Origin: Chryseobacterium oryctis
GTDB taxonomy: Bacteria; Bacteroidota; Bacteroidia; Flavobacteriales; Weeksellaceae
Reading direction: 5' to 3'
Assembly (NCBI RefSeq): GCF_025971925.1
Contig: NZ_JAPDHV010000005.1
Span: 62,001-126,000 of the forward strand
DNA: 64,000 nucleotides
Position numbers and translations under genes: made by a program
Notes under the pieces: generated by a model
What the model was told of the DNA's origin: nothing
Database searches by the model: none
The model's input: the letters and a program-made list of their open reading frames with translations, nothing else
In this document: positions 8,881 through 16,917 of the stretch, in pieces
Position numbering within the stretch: the first letter of the stretch is position 1
Layout: every line of letters begins with the position of its first letter

Positions 8881-9084
8881 TTATATCGTAAAATTATCTT
8901 TTTCTTCTTCCACAGCGATAAAATAATCCTGAAAATCTTTCTGAGAAACCGGCGATTCACTCTCCAGCTTTACCACTCCTATTGTTTTGTAATGAGCCAT
9001 CGATTTTATCTTCTTTTTTTTAAGCTCTTTTTCCAAAGCCTTAATATCAATTTCTTTCTTTAAAACGGCTAAATAAGTTTTCAT
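8881..9084 (-). CDS. Free-standing subtilase-propeptide-like (I9-like) protein
   Basis: This 67-residue protein lies 2 bases downstream of the subtilase gene. Its predicted layout is beta-alpha-beta-beta-alpha-beta: TYLAVLKK, IKALEKELKKKK, MAHYKTIGVVKLES, QKDFQDYF, IAVEEEKDNF. That is the order found in inhibitor I9 propeptides, and it aligns with the N-terminus of the neighbouring subtilase (YKTIGVVKLES against YKNLGVLVVEN; EEEKDNF against EKERDFF). I infer a trans-acting inhibitor or folding chaperone of that protease. It has no signal peptide, in line with a cytoplasmic protease. The assignment rests on visual alignment only. Confidence 0.7.
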   Translation of the reverse strand: MKTYLAVLKKEIDIKALEKELKKKKIKSMAHYKTIGVVKLESESPVSQKDFQDYFIAVEEEKDNFTI

Positions 9085-9086
9085 AA

Positions 9087-10343
9087 CTACGCTTGTATTA
9101 ATCCGTTTCCGATATCTCTGTATTTTATACCTTCAATAGGTTTTGCTTTAGTTTCAATCAGTTCCCAAATTTCTTTTGCTGATTTATCAGGAAACTGCTC
9201 CATATATAACGCTGCAAGTCCTGAAACATGAGGTGTCGCCATACTTGTTCCGCTCATTGCATAATAATTCCCTTTTTTATTTTTAGAATTTACAGGATAA
9301 GAACTTATAATATCAACTCCCGGAGCACAAACATTAATACTTCCGCCAGTTGCAGGATTTAATCCTGCATTTGAAAAACTTGCAATTTTCATTTGTCCAT
9401 CAATCGCAGCTACCGCCATAATAGATACAGCATTTGCCGGTGATGAAACAGGAAGCGGCAACGAAGGTCTACTGCTATCATTTCCTGCTGCTGCGATGAT
9501 TAAGCAATTATTTTCTAAAGCCCTTGCTCCTACAGCTTCAAAAAGAGGCGACGGAATCTCATTGAGACCTACAGGTGACGCCAATGACATTGATAAAATC
9601 CTAAATTTCTTAGTAATTGCCCAGTCTATTGCATCAATAACGCTACTTGTCGTTCCTCTTCCTTTATTAGAAAGAACTTTTGCAATTTTTAGATTACAAT
9701 CTTTTGCGATTCCATAACGATTTCCGTTATCAAGTCTAATGTTTCCCGCTGCAATTCCTGCACAATGTGTTCCGTGACCATTAGGATCATAAGACCAATC
9801 TTCACCATCAATAAAAGATTTCCCTTCAATTTGCCTTAATGAAAAATCGGGATGTGAAAGCTCAAGACCGGTATCTAAAATACAAATATCTATACCCTTT
9901 CCTGTATACATTGTATTACCAAGTCCTAGAGCCTTCAAGCCCCATTCCATCTCTACTAATGGTGTTTGTGGCAAAGGTTTGTTTATAATATATTTTTCCA
10001 GTTCGATGATTTTTTCTGCCAATTCATCAGACCTTTTTTTTAGTTCATTGATGATTGTCAATTCATCTGCCGGAAAAAAATCTCTTTCTTTTTCAAAATA
10101 AACTATAGGGTTTGAATCATTTTTCACAGAACTTTTCAGTTGTGCTTCATCCATATTTTCAACCACCAAAACGCCCAAGTTTTTATACAAAACACCGTTT
10201 TCATCATCAATTACTTCATACGAACGATTTTCTGATGAAAGAAACTCTGAAGAAGTAATGCTTACTTCCAGCTCTTTCTCTACTTTTCTGAGAGAACTCT
10301 TAGTCTGATCCTCAAGTAAAACTATGTATCTGTCATTTTCCAT
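9087..10343 (-). CDS. S8 family serine peptidase (subtilase), apparently cytoplasmic
   Basis: The 418-residue protein has the full subtilisin triad: Asp157 (CILDTGL), His190 (GHGTHCAG) and Ser367 (SGTSMATPH), with the oxyanion Asn288 (AAGND). Residues 5-90 resemble an I9 propeptide (RYIVLLED ... LGVLVVEN ... VYFEKERDFF), followed by a helical linker (93-120). There is no signal peptide, so it is predicted to work inside the cell. It is the fourth gene of an operon after a DUF2589 protein and two unknowns, and is followed by a second, free-standing propeptide-like protein. This suggests a tightly controlled intracellular protease; substrates are unknown. Confidence 0.95.
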   Translation of the reverse strand: MENDRYIVLLEDQTKSSLRKVEKELEVSITSSEFLSSENRSYEVIDDENGVLYKNLGVLVVENMDEAQLKSSVKNDSNPIVYFEKERDFFPADELTIINELKKRSDELAEKIIELEKYIINKPLPQTPLVEMEWGLKALGLGNTMYTGKGIDICILDTGLELSHPDFSLRQIEGKSFIDGEDWSYDPNGHGTHCAGIAAGNIRLDNGNRYGIAKDCNLKIAKVLSNKGRGTTSSVIDAIDWAITKKFRILSMSLASPVGLNEIPSPLFEAVGARALENNCLIIAAAGNDSSRPSLPLPVSSPANAVSIMAVAAIDGQMKIASFSNAGLNPATGGSINVCAPGVDIISSYPVNSKNKKGNYYAMSGTSMATPHVSGLAALYMEQFPDKSAKEIWELIETKAKPIEGIKYRDIGNGLIQA

Positions 10344-10356
10344 GGTAATTGTTTTT

Positions 10357-10935
10357 TTAAATTAGTTTCAAAAGCACTTTTTCCATAACGAGGAAAATAT
10401 CTTCTGAAATCATAGTAAGTCTTAATTTTTTATTGATTCCTGAAATGGTTGCATTTTGCGATACAAGCGACATCCAGAAACCTTCAATTTCAGCAACAGA
10501 TTTTAACTCTTTTACTTTTTCATCATCCAAAATTCCGTTCTGATAAAATGACACCAACAAACCTGAAAGTATTTCTTCAGCCTCATCAAGTTTCTTCTTT
10601 TCTTTAGCATACATTTCAGTCAAAAACTGATGAGCACTTTCCATTCCGTTGAATGAAAATCCCCAAACAAGTTCTCTTTTCCCATTAGTAATTCTCTCCA
10701 TTTGAACAGGATTAAAACCCCTTTTCACAGTTGAAATCATGTTCATAATTTTCAATACTTCAGATTCATAAGTTGTATTGCCTTTTGTTCTGAAATATTC
10801 AAGCAATTCCTGAAGAAATTCATCAAAATTTGAATCAAAATCAAAAGATTTACTAAGATAAAGCTCCTGTACTTTATTAAAATGCTCAAGCAACTCCTCT
10901 ATTTTCTGTATTGTATGATGAACTAGTTCCTGCAT
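10357..10935 (-). CDS. Unknown all-helical protein of the DUF2589-subtilase operon
   Basis: I do not recognise this 192-residue protein. It appears almost wholly alpha-helical, is rich in Glu, Lys and Leu, and has no signal peptide or membrane helix. The most distinct stretch is RGFNPVQMERITNGKRELVW near residues 73-92. Its ATG overlaps the stop of the upstream gene by one base (TAATG), and the subtilase starts 13 bases downstream, so it is firmly inside the operon. Given the neighbours it may be an adaptor, a regulator or a substrate of the protease. No function is assigned. Confidence 0.75.
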   Translation of the reverse strand: MQELVHHTIQKIEELLEHFNKVQELYLSKSFDFDSNFDEFLQELLEYFRTKGNTTYESEVLKIMNMISTVKRGFNPVQMERITNGKRELVWGFSFNGMESAHQFLTEMYAKEKKKLDEAEEILSGLLVSFYQNGILDDEKVKELKSVAEIEGFWMSLVSQNATISGINKKLRLTMISEDIFLVMEKVLLKLI

Positions 10936-11633
10936 TACTCAAAAATTATTTGTTCTACTTCTTTACCATCTTTATCTTTATAAGACACTATCCTTATACC
11001 CTCCTCTTCCATTTCTACATGAAGATTAATAAACAATTTGTCTTTATCTTCAGCTGTAGTAGTATTAGGATCTATATATATCGTATTCAATTTGGAGTTA
11101 ACCAATTTATAATGATTCAATAAAACGGAAGAAAAAATGCTTTTCAATTCTTCTATTTCCTCTTCTGCAGTACCACTCTGTGGACGAAAAATCCCGGAAT
11201 GAAGAGCTTTTACATTAGATTTAAGATCAACCTTCAATATTTCAGCGGTCGGAAGTTTTCCATACTTCTGATCCATCGACTCCAATCTTTTGAAAAGGGT
11301 TTTAAATTCTTCGGTTTGAATATTTCTTTTATTAATTTCCGGAATATTCAATTGTTTCTCTTTATTCGCTATACGTATTTTATTGTTTACCGAATCTACA
11401 ATTTGATCTTCATTCAGCTTAAAGTCATATTTTGCATCTGAATCAATATCAGTAATTTTGATCGGAATATCCATCTTTACACTAGGCAAAGAGTATCTAG
11501 GAACTTTAAAATACTTCAAATACTCGTGTTTAGCATATTCTTTTGCGACAGCCACCGCATTTTCATCTGCTTTTTTACGAGCCTGAATTATCTCATTGTT
11601 GAGATAATCCAGGTAATCTGATAACTTTATCAT
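10935..11633 (-). CDS. Unknown protein of the DUF2589-subtilase operon
   Basis: The 232-residue protein has a helical N-terminus (residues 1-45, ending KHEYLKYF), a strand-rich segment VPRYSLPSVKMDIPIKITD (about 44-63), a helical middle (80-150) and a beta-rich C-terminus (INLHVEMEEEGIRIVSYKD). The VPRYSLPSVKMDIPIKI segment is reminiscent of VPSFRIETCEVDFNVKL in the upstream DUF2589 protein, which may mean distant homology. It has no export signal. It starts 15 bases after the DUF2589 gene and overlaps the next gene by one base. The function is unknown. Confidence 0.75.
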   Translation of the reverse strand: MIKLSDYLDYLNNEIIQARKKADENAVAVAKEYAKHEYLKYFKVPRYSLPSVKMDIPIKITDIDSDAKYDFKLNEDQIVDSVNNKIRIANKEKQLNIPEINKRNIQTEEFKTLFKRLESMDQKYGKLPTAEILKVDLKSNVKALHSGIFRPQSGTAEEEIEELKSIFSSVLLNHYKLVNSKLNTIYIDPNTTTAEDKDKLFINLHVEMEEEGIRIVSYKDKDGKEVEQIIFE

Positions 11634-11648
11634 TTCTCGTAAAAGTTT

Positions 11649-12524
11649 TTATTGAGCAAGTAAACCAAGAACTTTTTCTAAACCTGCCGGCATTTCATCG
11701 TTTGTAGCACGAACCTTTACACCCAAAGAATATTCTTTCTCAATTTTGATTCCTGTAGCCGAAGATCTCTTGTAAGAAACATCTACATTGAATTTCACTG
11801 GTCCAAAACCTCCTGATGCCCCAGCTTTAATGCCAAATTCGTCACTTACATCTTTAGTATAAGTTGAGTTTAATTTTACATTGAAGTCAACCTCACAAGT
11901 TTCAATTCTAAAGCTCGGCACATTTAGTAAAGCGATAAAAGGAACTGTAATTTCAACATCGTTTAGCTTTTGTTTCGGGTTTGTTGAACTCTCAGGTTTA
12001 TCAGGATCAAAATCTGGGTTTGGCCCCATTTTTTTGTACTTAAATTCAGCCATACGAAGTTTATTAAGTCCATTTGAATCTGTTTCAAAACCAACTTCTT
12101 TAATGAAGTTTACAGTACTTACAGAAGCATTAGATTGAGCTTTAACACAAGCATCTAGAGGACCTCCAATGATTTTCGAAAAATCCATACTTCCGATTTC
12201 AGCAGCAAATTCTGCACTTTCTGCGCCTGATGTTTTAAACATTTCTTCATCAGCAGCCATTTTACCAGCAATAAGTTTCATAATTTCTGTAGAAGCTGAA
12301 GCGAAGGCTTTCTCCCATTTTTCATCATAGTTTTTCTTGAAATCTTCAATGATGCTTAATAAATCTTTGTTGCTAAGATTTGCCAACTCAGAAGTTTCAA
12401 TTCCTGAAACTTTTTCATACACTGCAGGAGTTAACGATTTTTCTAATCCTGTTAAAAAGTCAATTAATTCATTTTTTGTTTTCTTGGTGTGATTCGATTC
12501 TAACACCGACTTTAATGTTTCCAT
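11649..12524 (-). CDS. DUF2589 family protein, first gene of the subtilase operon
   Basis: The C-terminal half (about residues 165-285) matches my knowledge of DUF2589: a strand pair around FIALLNVPSFRIETCEVDF, a Gly-rich SGGFGPVKFNVDVSYKRS stretch, and a terminal GLEKVLGLL. The N-terminal 120 residues are helical and charged. The frame is open up to 12584, but I start at the ATG at 12524 (291 residues): the upstream TAAATTTG -7 box at 12561-12568 would fall inside any longer gene, and the METLKSVL start looks natural. There is no signal peptide. DUF2589 has no established function; the operon ties it to a cytoplasmic subtilase. Confidence 0.82.
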   Translation of the reverse strand: METLKSVLESNHTKKTKNELIDFLTGLEKSLTPAVYEKVSGIETSELANLSNKDLLSIIEDFKKNYDEKWEKAFASASTEIMKLIAGKMAADEEMFKTSGAESAEFAAEIGSMDFSKIIGGPLDACVKAQSNASVSTVNFIKEVGFETDSNGLNKLRMAEFKYKKMGPNPDFDPDKPESSTNPKQKLNDVEITVPFIALLNVPSFRIETCEVDFNVKLNSTYTKDVSDEFGIKAGASGGFGPVKFNVDVSYKRSSATGIKIEKEYSLGVKVRATNDEMPAGLEKVLGLLAQ

Positions 12525-12560
12525 GTTTTGATTTATTTTGGTTATTAAAATTTTGTATTG

Positions 12561-12568
12561 CAAATTTA
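12561..12568 (-). promoter_or_regulatory. -7 promoter element of the DUF2589-subtilase operon
   Basis: The minus strand reads TAAATTTG, an exact match to TAnnTTTG, 36 bases upstream of the chosen ATG. A TTTTG stands upstream, but its 13-base spacing is shorter than usual, so the -33 element is uncertain. Confidence 0.5.
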
Positions 12569-12634
12569 TACTGCGCTCCAACAAAACTTCTCAGTGAATC
12601 GACTAAACCTGTATCGTAAAAACCCCCAAATAAA

Positions 12635-12666
12635 AAAAGTAGATTTCCCATAAGAAATCTACTTTT
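12635..12666 (-). terminator. Intrinsic terminator after the SDR reductase gene
   Basis: A perfect 13-bp stem (12654-12666 with 12635-12647) is followed on the minus strand by a run of seven T. It separates the reductase gene from the DUF2589 operon. Confidence 0.9.
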
Positions 12667-12693
12667 CAGTTATTATTAATTGATAACTTGCTT

Positions 12694-13575
12694 TTAATTA
12701 GACTTTTTAGCCTTAATCATTGCTTCCAGCATGTCCCACATTTCCTGAGGAATTTCTTCAAGCATATTAAATTCACCTGCTCCCTGCAACCATTCTCCTC
12801 CGTCAATTGTAACAACTTCTCCGTTCATATATGCCGAATAATCTGACACCAAATAAGCAGCAAGATTCGCCAATTCCTGATGTTCTCCTACTCTTCTCAA
12901 CGGAACCTTTTTTCTCATATCAAACTTTTCCTGCAAATTGCCTGGAAGAAGTCTATCCCAAGCCCCTTTTGTCGGGAAAGGTCCCGGTGCAATAGCATTA
13001 AAACGAATTCCATATTTCGCCCACTCAACTGCCAAAGACCTAGTCATTGCTAAAACCCCTGCTTTTGCACAAGCCGAAGGAACCACATAGGCAGAACCCG
13101 TCCATGAATATGTTGTTACAATATTTAAAACTGTTCCTGGAGTTTTTGAGTCAATCCAATGTTTTCCAATAGAAAGCGTACAGTTTTTTGTTCCTTTTAA
13201 AACAATATCCAAAATAGAATCAAAAGCTGAATGCGTTAATCTTTCAGTTGGAGAAATAAAATTTCCAGCTGCATTATTTAACAAAATATCAATTTTTCCA
13301 AACTCTTTTAAGGTAGCTTCTTTCATTGCTTCTACCTCATCCCAATTTCTTACATCACAAGCAACACAAAGAACTTTACCTCCTGTTTCTTCTTCTAATT
13401 CTTTTGCTGTATCCTGCAATTTCTCTAAGTTTCTGGAAGTAATTACAACTTTAGCTCCTAATTGAAGAAAATATTTAGTCATTGCTTTTCCGAGACCACT
13501 TCCTCCACCTGTAACAATTGCTACTTTATCTTTTAGAGCGTCTTCGCGCAACATGGGTTGTGTATATAAACTCAT
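12694..13575 (-). CDS. SDR-family oxidoreductase, 2,4-dienoyl-CoA reductase-like
   Basis: The 293-residue protein is a classical short-chain dehydrogenase/reductase with the nucleotide-binding TGGGSGLGKAM near residue 22 and NNAAGNFISP near 105. Instead of the usual YxxxK it has SACAKAG after TTYSWTGSAYVVP, a feature I associate with 2,4-dienoyl-CoA reductases, which also share the GPFPTKGAWDRL segment seen here. It would use NADPH to reduce 2,4-dienoyl-CoA during breakdown of unsaturated fatty acids. It is monocistronic, with its own terminator. The substrate is inferred from motif resemblance; the SDR fold itself is certain. Confidence 0.88.
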   Translation of the reverse strand: MSLYTQPMLREDALKDKVAIVTGGGSGLGKAMTKYFLQLGAKVVITSRNLEKLQDTAKELEEETGGKVLCVACDVRNWDEVEAMKEATLKEFGKIDILLNNAAGNFISPTERLTHSAFDSILDIVLKGTKNCTLSIGKHWIDSKTPGTVLNIVTTYSWTGSAYVVPSACAKAGVLAMTRSLAVEWAKYGIRFNAIAPGPFPTKGAWDRLLPGNLQEKFDMRKKVPLRRVGEHQELANLAAYLVSDYSAYMNGEVVTIDGGEWLQGAGEFNMLEEIPQEMWDMLEAMIKAKKSN

Positions 13576-13657
13576 ATGTTCTTTTTTGTAAAAATAAGTA
13601 ATTCTATTTGGTAGATTTTAATTTCGAAAAAAAATTTAATGCTATAAATACAATAAT

Positions 13658-13690
13658 AAGTCAGCACCTTTGGAAAGATGCTGACTTTTA
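13658..13690. terminator. Hairpin between the SDR gene and the pyrC region
   Basis: AGTCAGCA and TGCTGACT form an 8-bp stem with an inner CTTT/AAAG extension, followed on the plus strand by TTTTATAA. It may end minus-strand transcription from pyrC, although that side has only a weak T tract. Confidence 0.6.
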
Positions 13691-13707
13691 TAATGGTTTA
13701 ACCTTGA

Positions 13708-13825
13708 TTAATATCCGAATAACTCTTCAAGAGAAATTTTCTTCACCTCATAGTTTTTGCATTTCTTCCATTGGAACTTTCTTTTCTGAAGCGACAATAG
13801 CATAATAATCTTTTATTAAAATTTT
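13708..13825 (-). pseudogene. Possible frameshifted small ORF downstream of pyrC
   Basis: Directly after the pyrC stop, one minus-strand frame reads KDYYAIVASEKKVPMEEMQ and hits a stop at 13748-13750. The adjacent frame continues with YEVKKISLEELFGY and stops at 13708-13710. Deleting one A from the run of five at the junction would join them into one protein-like reading frame of nearly 40 residues. No good start codon is visible, so this is either a decayed gene or a chance reading. Confidence is low. Confidence 0.25.
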
Positions 13826-13828
13826 CTA

Positions 13829-15160
13829 TTATATTTCAAATAACAAACGTTCTCCAAATTTCTCTTCATTAATTTTTCCGTTATCGTAAGCCAGATTACC
13901 ATTAACAAAAGTATGAGTTACTTTCGAGTGCAAATCAAAGGCTTCCAGAGGGCTCCAGCCACATTTATAAAGAATATTTTCCTTAGCAACCTTCCACTTT
14001 TCATCTAAATCTACCAAAACCAAATCTGCTTTATATCCTTCTTTCACAAAACCTCTTTTTTCAATCCTGAATAAAATAGCAGGATTATGAGCCATTTTTT
14101 CGACGATTTTTTCAAGAGAAATTTTCCCATTTTTATAATTTTCAAGCATTACAAGCAAAGAATGCTGAACCAATGGCGCTCCGGAAGGACATTTTGTATA
14201 CACATTATCTTTCTCTTCCAACGTATGAGGAGCGTGATCTGTAGCAATTACATCAATTCTATCATCCAGTAACGCTTCCCAAAGTCCATCTTTGTCTTTT
14301 TGAGTCTTTACAGCCGGATTCCATTTAATTAAAGCTCCTTTTGTCTCATAATCTTCATTCGTAAATGTTAAATGATGAACACAAACTTCTGCTGTGATTT
14401 TTTTATCTTTTAAGGGAATATCATTTCTGAAAAGTTCTGTTTCTTTCGCTGTTGAAAGATGGAAAACATGAAGCCTCGCTCCTGTTTTTTTTGCTAATTC
14501 AATTGCTTTTGAAGAAGATTTATAACAAGCCTCCTCACTTCTAATCAAATGATGAAATTTCACAGGAATATCTTCACCATACTCTTCCATATATTTTTGA
14601 GTATTTGCTTTAATTGTAGCTTCATCTTCACAGTGAACCGCAATAAGCATTTTCGTATTGCTAAAAATATTCTCCAGCGTTTCAGGGTTATCAACCAGCA
14701 TATTTCCTGTTGAAGAACCTAAAAACAACTTGATTCCCGGAACATTTCTAGGGTTTGTTTTTAAAACCTCCTCAAGATTATCATTAGTTCCTCCCATCAT
14801 AAAACCATAATTTGCATATGCTTTCTGAGAAGCAATTTCATATTTATCCGCCAACAACTCCTGCGTTACAGCATTAGGAACGGTATTCGGTTGGTCAATA
14901 AAACTTGTCACTCCTCCTGCAATAGCCGCTTTTGATTCACTTTCAATATCGCCTTTATGCGTTAATCCCGGTTCTCTGAAATGCACCTGATCATCAATTA
15001 TACCTGGTAAAAGATATTTTCCTGAACCGTCTATAATTTGGTCTGCGTTTTCAGAAATATTGGAATCTATTTTAGAAATCAGGTCATTTTCAATTAAAAT
15101 ATCGCTCTCAAAGATTTGCCCTTCGTTTACGATTTTTACGTTTTTGATTAGCGTCTTCAT
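13829..15160 (-). CDS. pyrC: Dihydroorotase (class I)
   Basis: Dihydroorotase closes carbamoyl-aspartate to dihydroorotate in pyrimidine synthesis. The 443-residue protein has the amidohydrolase metal motif DQVHFREPG near residue 60, the KLFLGSSTGN segment in the middle, HCEDE and FHLST metal-ligand regions, and the C-terminal ATDHAPHT with a catalytic Asp. Length and motifs suit the dihydroorotase rather than the hydantoinase branch, though the two are related. It is transcribed alone toward the SDR gene. The region just upstream holds an unusual imperfect inverted repeat (15169-15271), which probably lies in or near its promoter. Confidence 0.92.
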   Translation of the reverse strand: MKTLIKNVKIVNEGQIFESDILIENDLISKIDSNISENADQIIDGSGKYLLPGIIDDQVHFREPGLTHKGDIESESKAAIAGGVTSFIDQPNTVPNAVTQELLADKYEIASQKAYANYGFMMGGTNDNLEEVLKTNPRNVPGIKLFLGSSTGNMLVDNPETLENIFSNTKMLIAVHCEDEATIKANTQKYMEEYGEDIPVKFHHLIRSEEACYKSSSKAIELAKKTGARLHVFHLSTAKETELFRNDIPLKDKKITAEVCVHHLTFTNEDYETKGALIKWNPAVKTQKDKDGLWEALLDDRIDVIATDHAPHTLEEKDNVYTKCPSGAPLVQHSLLVMLENYKNGKISLEKIVEKMAHNPAILFRIEKRGFVKEGYKADLVLVDLDEKWKVAKENILYKCGWSPLEAFDLHSKVTHTFVNGNLAYDNGKINEEKFGERLLFEI

Positions 15161-15168
15161 TTTTTACT

Positions 15169-15271
15169 AAGAAATTAGATGTTAGAAATTAGAAGTTAGT
15201 TTTGATTGGCAAACTCAGAAAAGTGTGAACACTATTTTTTAGCTTCTAATCTCTAACTTCTATCCTAAAAG
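15169..15271. repeat. Imperfect inverted repeat of TTAGAnn heptads, possible miniature element
   Basis: The left arm (15169-15199) is built of heptads such as TTAGATG, TTAGAAA and TTAGAAG. The right arm (15241-15271) is its imperfect reverse complement; 17 of 20 bases match in the inner part. About 41 bases of unrelated sequence lie between. The heptad-built ends resemble those of the four-helix-bundle insert at 48.9-49.3 kb. Confidence 0.65.
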
Positions 15272-15332
15272 CAAAAATAAGGTTTAAGAATTAATTTTAA
15301 TCTCATTAATAAAAAATCAACTCCTAAATATT

Positions 15333-15340
15333 TACATTTG
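15333..15340 (+). promoter_or_regulatory. -7 promoter element of the flippase gene
   Basis: TACATTTG is an exact match to TAnnTTTG, 17 bases upstream of the TTG start at 15358. No clear TTG was seen at -33. Confidence 0.5.
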
Positions 15341-15357
15341 TAGAAAATTTTCAAATC

Positions 15358-16785
15358 TTGTATAAGAAATTATTAGGACAAACCCTTATTTACGGAATTG
15401 GTGCTATTGCACCAAGAATCATACTTTTCATTCTGAATCCTCTTTTGATTTACAAAATTCCGAATGAAGGTTTTGCAGTTTTCACTCAGCTTTATGCATT
15501 GATTTCTTTTGTTAATATTATTTTATCATTTGGTTTTGAAACCGCTTATTTTCGTTTTTCAGCAGAGAAAGGACAGGAGAAAAAAACCTTCAACACGTCT
15601 TTTTGGTTTCTTTTTGCAACCTCAAGTTTGTTTTTGATATTATGTTATATTTTCAACCAACCCATTGCAGATTATTGGGGATATCATAATAACCCTGAGT
15701 ATATTCGTTGGTTTGCACTGATTGCCTTCTTTGACAATCTTTTAGTAATTCCTTTTGCATGGCTGAGGTTCAATAACATGCCCATAAAATATTCGGCTGT
15801 TCGAGTAACACAATCAGTGTTTCAGGCATTATTTACAGCTGCATTATTCTTTTGGATTCCTGAAAGTTTTTCAAAAAGCATAGGCTTAGACGAAAATGTT
15901 GACTATCCATTTTTCAGCAATCTGGCAGGAAGTGGTTTAGGAGTATTACTCTTATTTCCTATTATACTAAAAGTAAGGTTTCAGTTTGTATTTTCTCTAT
16001 TCTCAAAAATGATTAAATATTCTTTCCCATTAATGTTGGCTGGACTGGCATTCATGGTGAACGAAAATTTTGATAAATCGATTCAACTAAAACATATTTC
16101 CCCGGAAGAAGCAGGAGCTTATGGAGGTTGTTACAAATTAGCGGTATTGATGACACTTTTTGTGACGGCTTACAGAATGGGAATTGAGCCATTTTTCTTC
16201 AAACAAATGGATAAAGGTGATGCTAAAAAAACATACGCAAAAGTCGCTGAATATTTTGCATTTTTCGCTTGTGTTGTTGCCCTAGGAATTATCGCAAATT
16301 TATCTTGGTTGAAAACCCTTTTCATTCCCAACAAATCTTATTGGATTGCTCTGGATATTATCCCGATTATTGTTATTGCCAACTTATGTTTTGGTATCTA
16401 TTACAACTTTTCAACCTGGTATAAAGTTACGGACAGAACAGGTGTAGGAACCATTATTTCATGGATGGGAGCAGGAATAAATATTGGTTTAAATTGTCTT
16501 GCCTTAATGTATTATCATAGTATGATAGGTTCTGCATGGGCTACATTTGGAGCTTATTTCGTCATGATGACCACTTCCTATTTATTAGGTCAAAAATATT
16601 ATCCAATTCCGTACAGAATCAAAAAAATGACATTCTTCATCGGATTATTGATGATTTTCAGTTTTATTACGGTGTATTTCTTTAAATATAACTTTTGGTT
16701 AGGAAATCTGTTATTTTTAATCTACGCCGGAATCCTTATCTACACTGAAAAAGACATGATTTTATCAAGAATAAAGAAGAGATAA
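15358..16785 (+). CDS. Polysaccharide/O-antigen flippase-like membrane protein (Wzx/MATE superfamily)
   Basis: The 475-residue protein has about 12-14 membrane helices and the general look of Wzx-type lipid-linked oligosaccharide flippases, which move glycan intermediates across the inner membrane. The N-terminal GQTLIYGIGAIAPRI region is typical of the flavobacterial members. It starts with TTG; no in-frame ATG lies nearby, and a TAnnTTTG box 17 bases upstream supports this start. A sugar nucleotidyltransferase gene follows after 132 bases, so both may serve cell-surface glycan synthesis. The exact glycan is unknown. Confidence 0.88.
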   Translation: MYKKLLGQTLIYGIGAIAPRIILFILNPLLIYKIPNEGFAVFTQLYALISFVNIILSFGFETAYFRFSAEKGQEKKTFNTSFWFLFATSSLFLILCYIFNQPIADYWGYHNNPEYIRWFALIAFFDNLLVIPFAWLRFNNMPIKYSAVRVTQSVFQALFTAALFFWIPESFSKSIGLDENVDYPFFSNLAGSGLGVLLLFPIILKVRFQFVFSLFSKMIKYSFPLMLAGLAFMVNENFDKSIQLKHISPEEAGAYGGCYKLAVLMTLFVTAYRMGIEPFFFKQMDKGDAKKTYAKVAEYFAFFACVVALGIIANLSWLKTLFIPNKSYWIALDIIPIIVIANLCFGIYYNFSTWYKVTDRTGVGTIISWMGAGINIGLNCLALMYYHSMIGSAWATFGAYFVMMTTSYLLGQKYYPIPYRIKKMTFFIGLLMIFSFITVYFFKYNFWLGNLLFLIYAGILIYTEKDMILSRIKKR

Positions 16786-16917
16786 TATTTTGGTCTCCAT
16801 TTTGCTGATAACAAAATCAATTTTAAATTAATCAAAAATTTAAAGATATAAATCATACTTCATTCAATAGTTTTAATTATTATCTTTAACAAAACAAAAA
16901 ACATTCTTATATAATTT

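Noticed and set aside
12525..12584. N-terminal extension of the DUF2589 gene to 12584
   Set aside because: The extension would place the TAnnTTTG box at 12561-12568 inside the gene; the ATG at 12524 gives a normal leader and start.
13608..13805. 65-residue plus-strand ORF between the SDR gene and pyrC
   Set aside because: It overlaps a hairpin and the antisense of the possible frameshifted remnant; it shows no recognisable protein features.
16786..16917. Expected dUTPase gene between the flippase and nucleotidyltransferase genes
   Set aside because: I recall dut at this place in some flavobacteria, but the 132-base gap here has no room for it and no remnant was seen.
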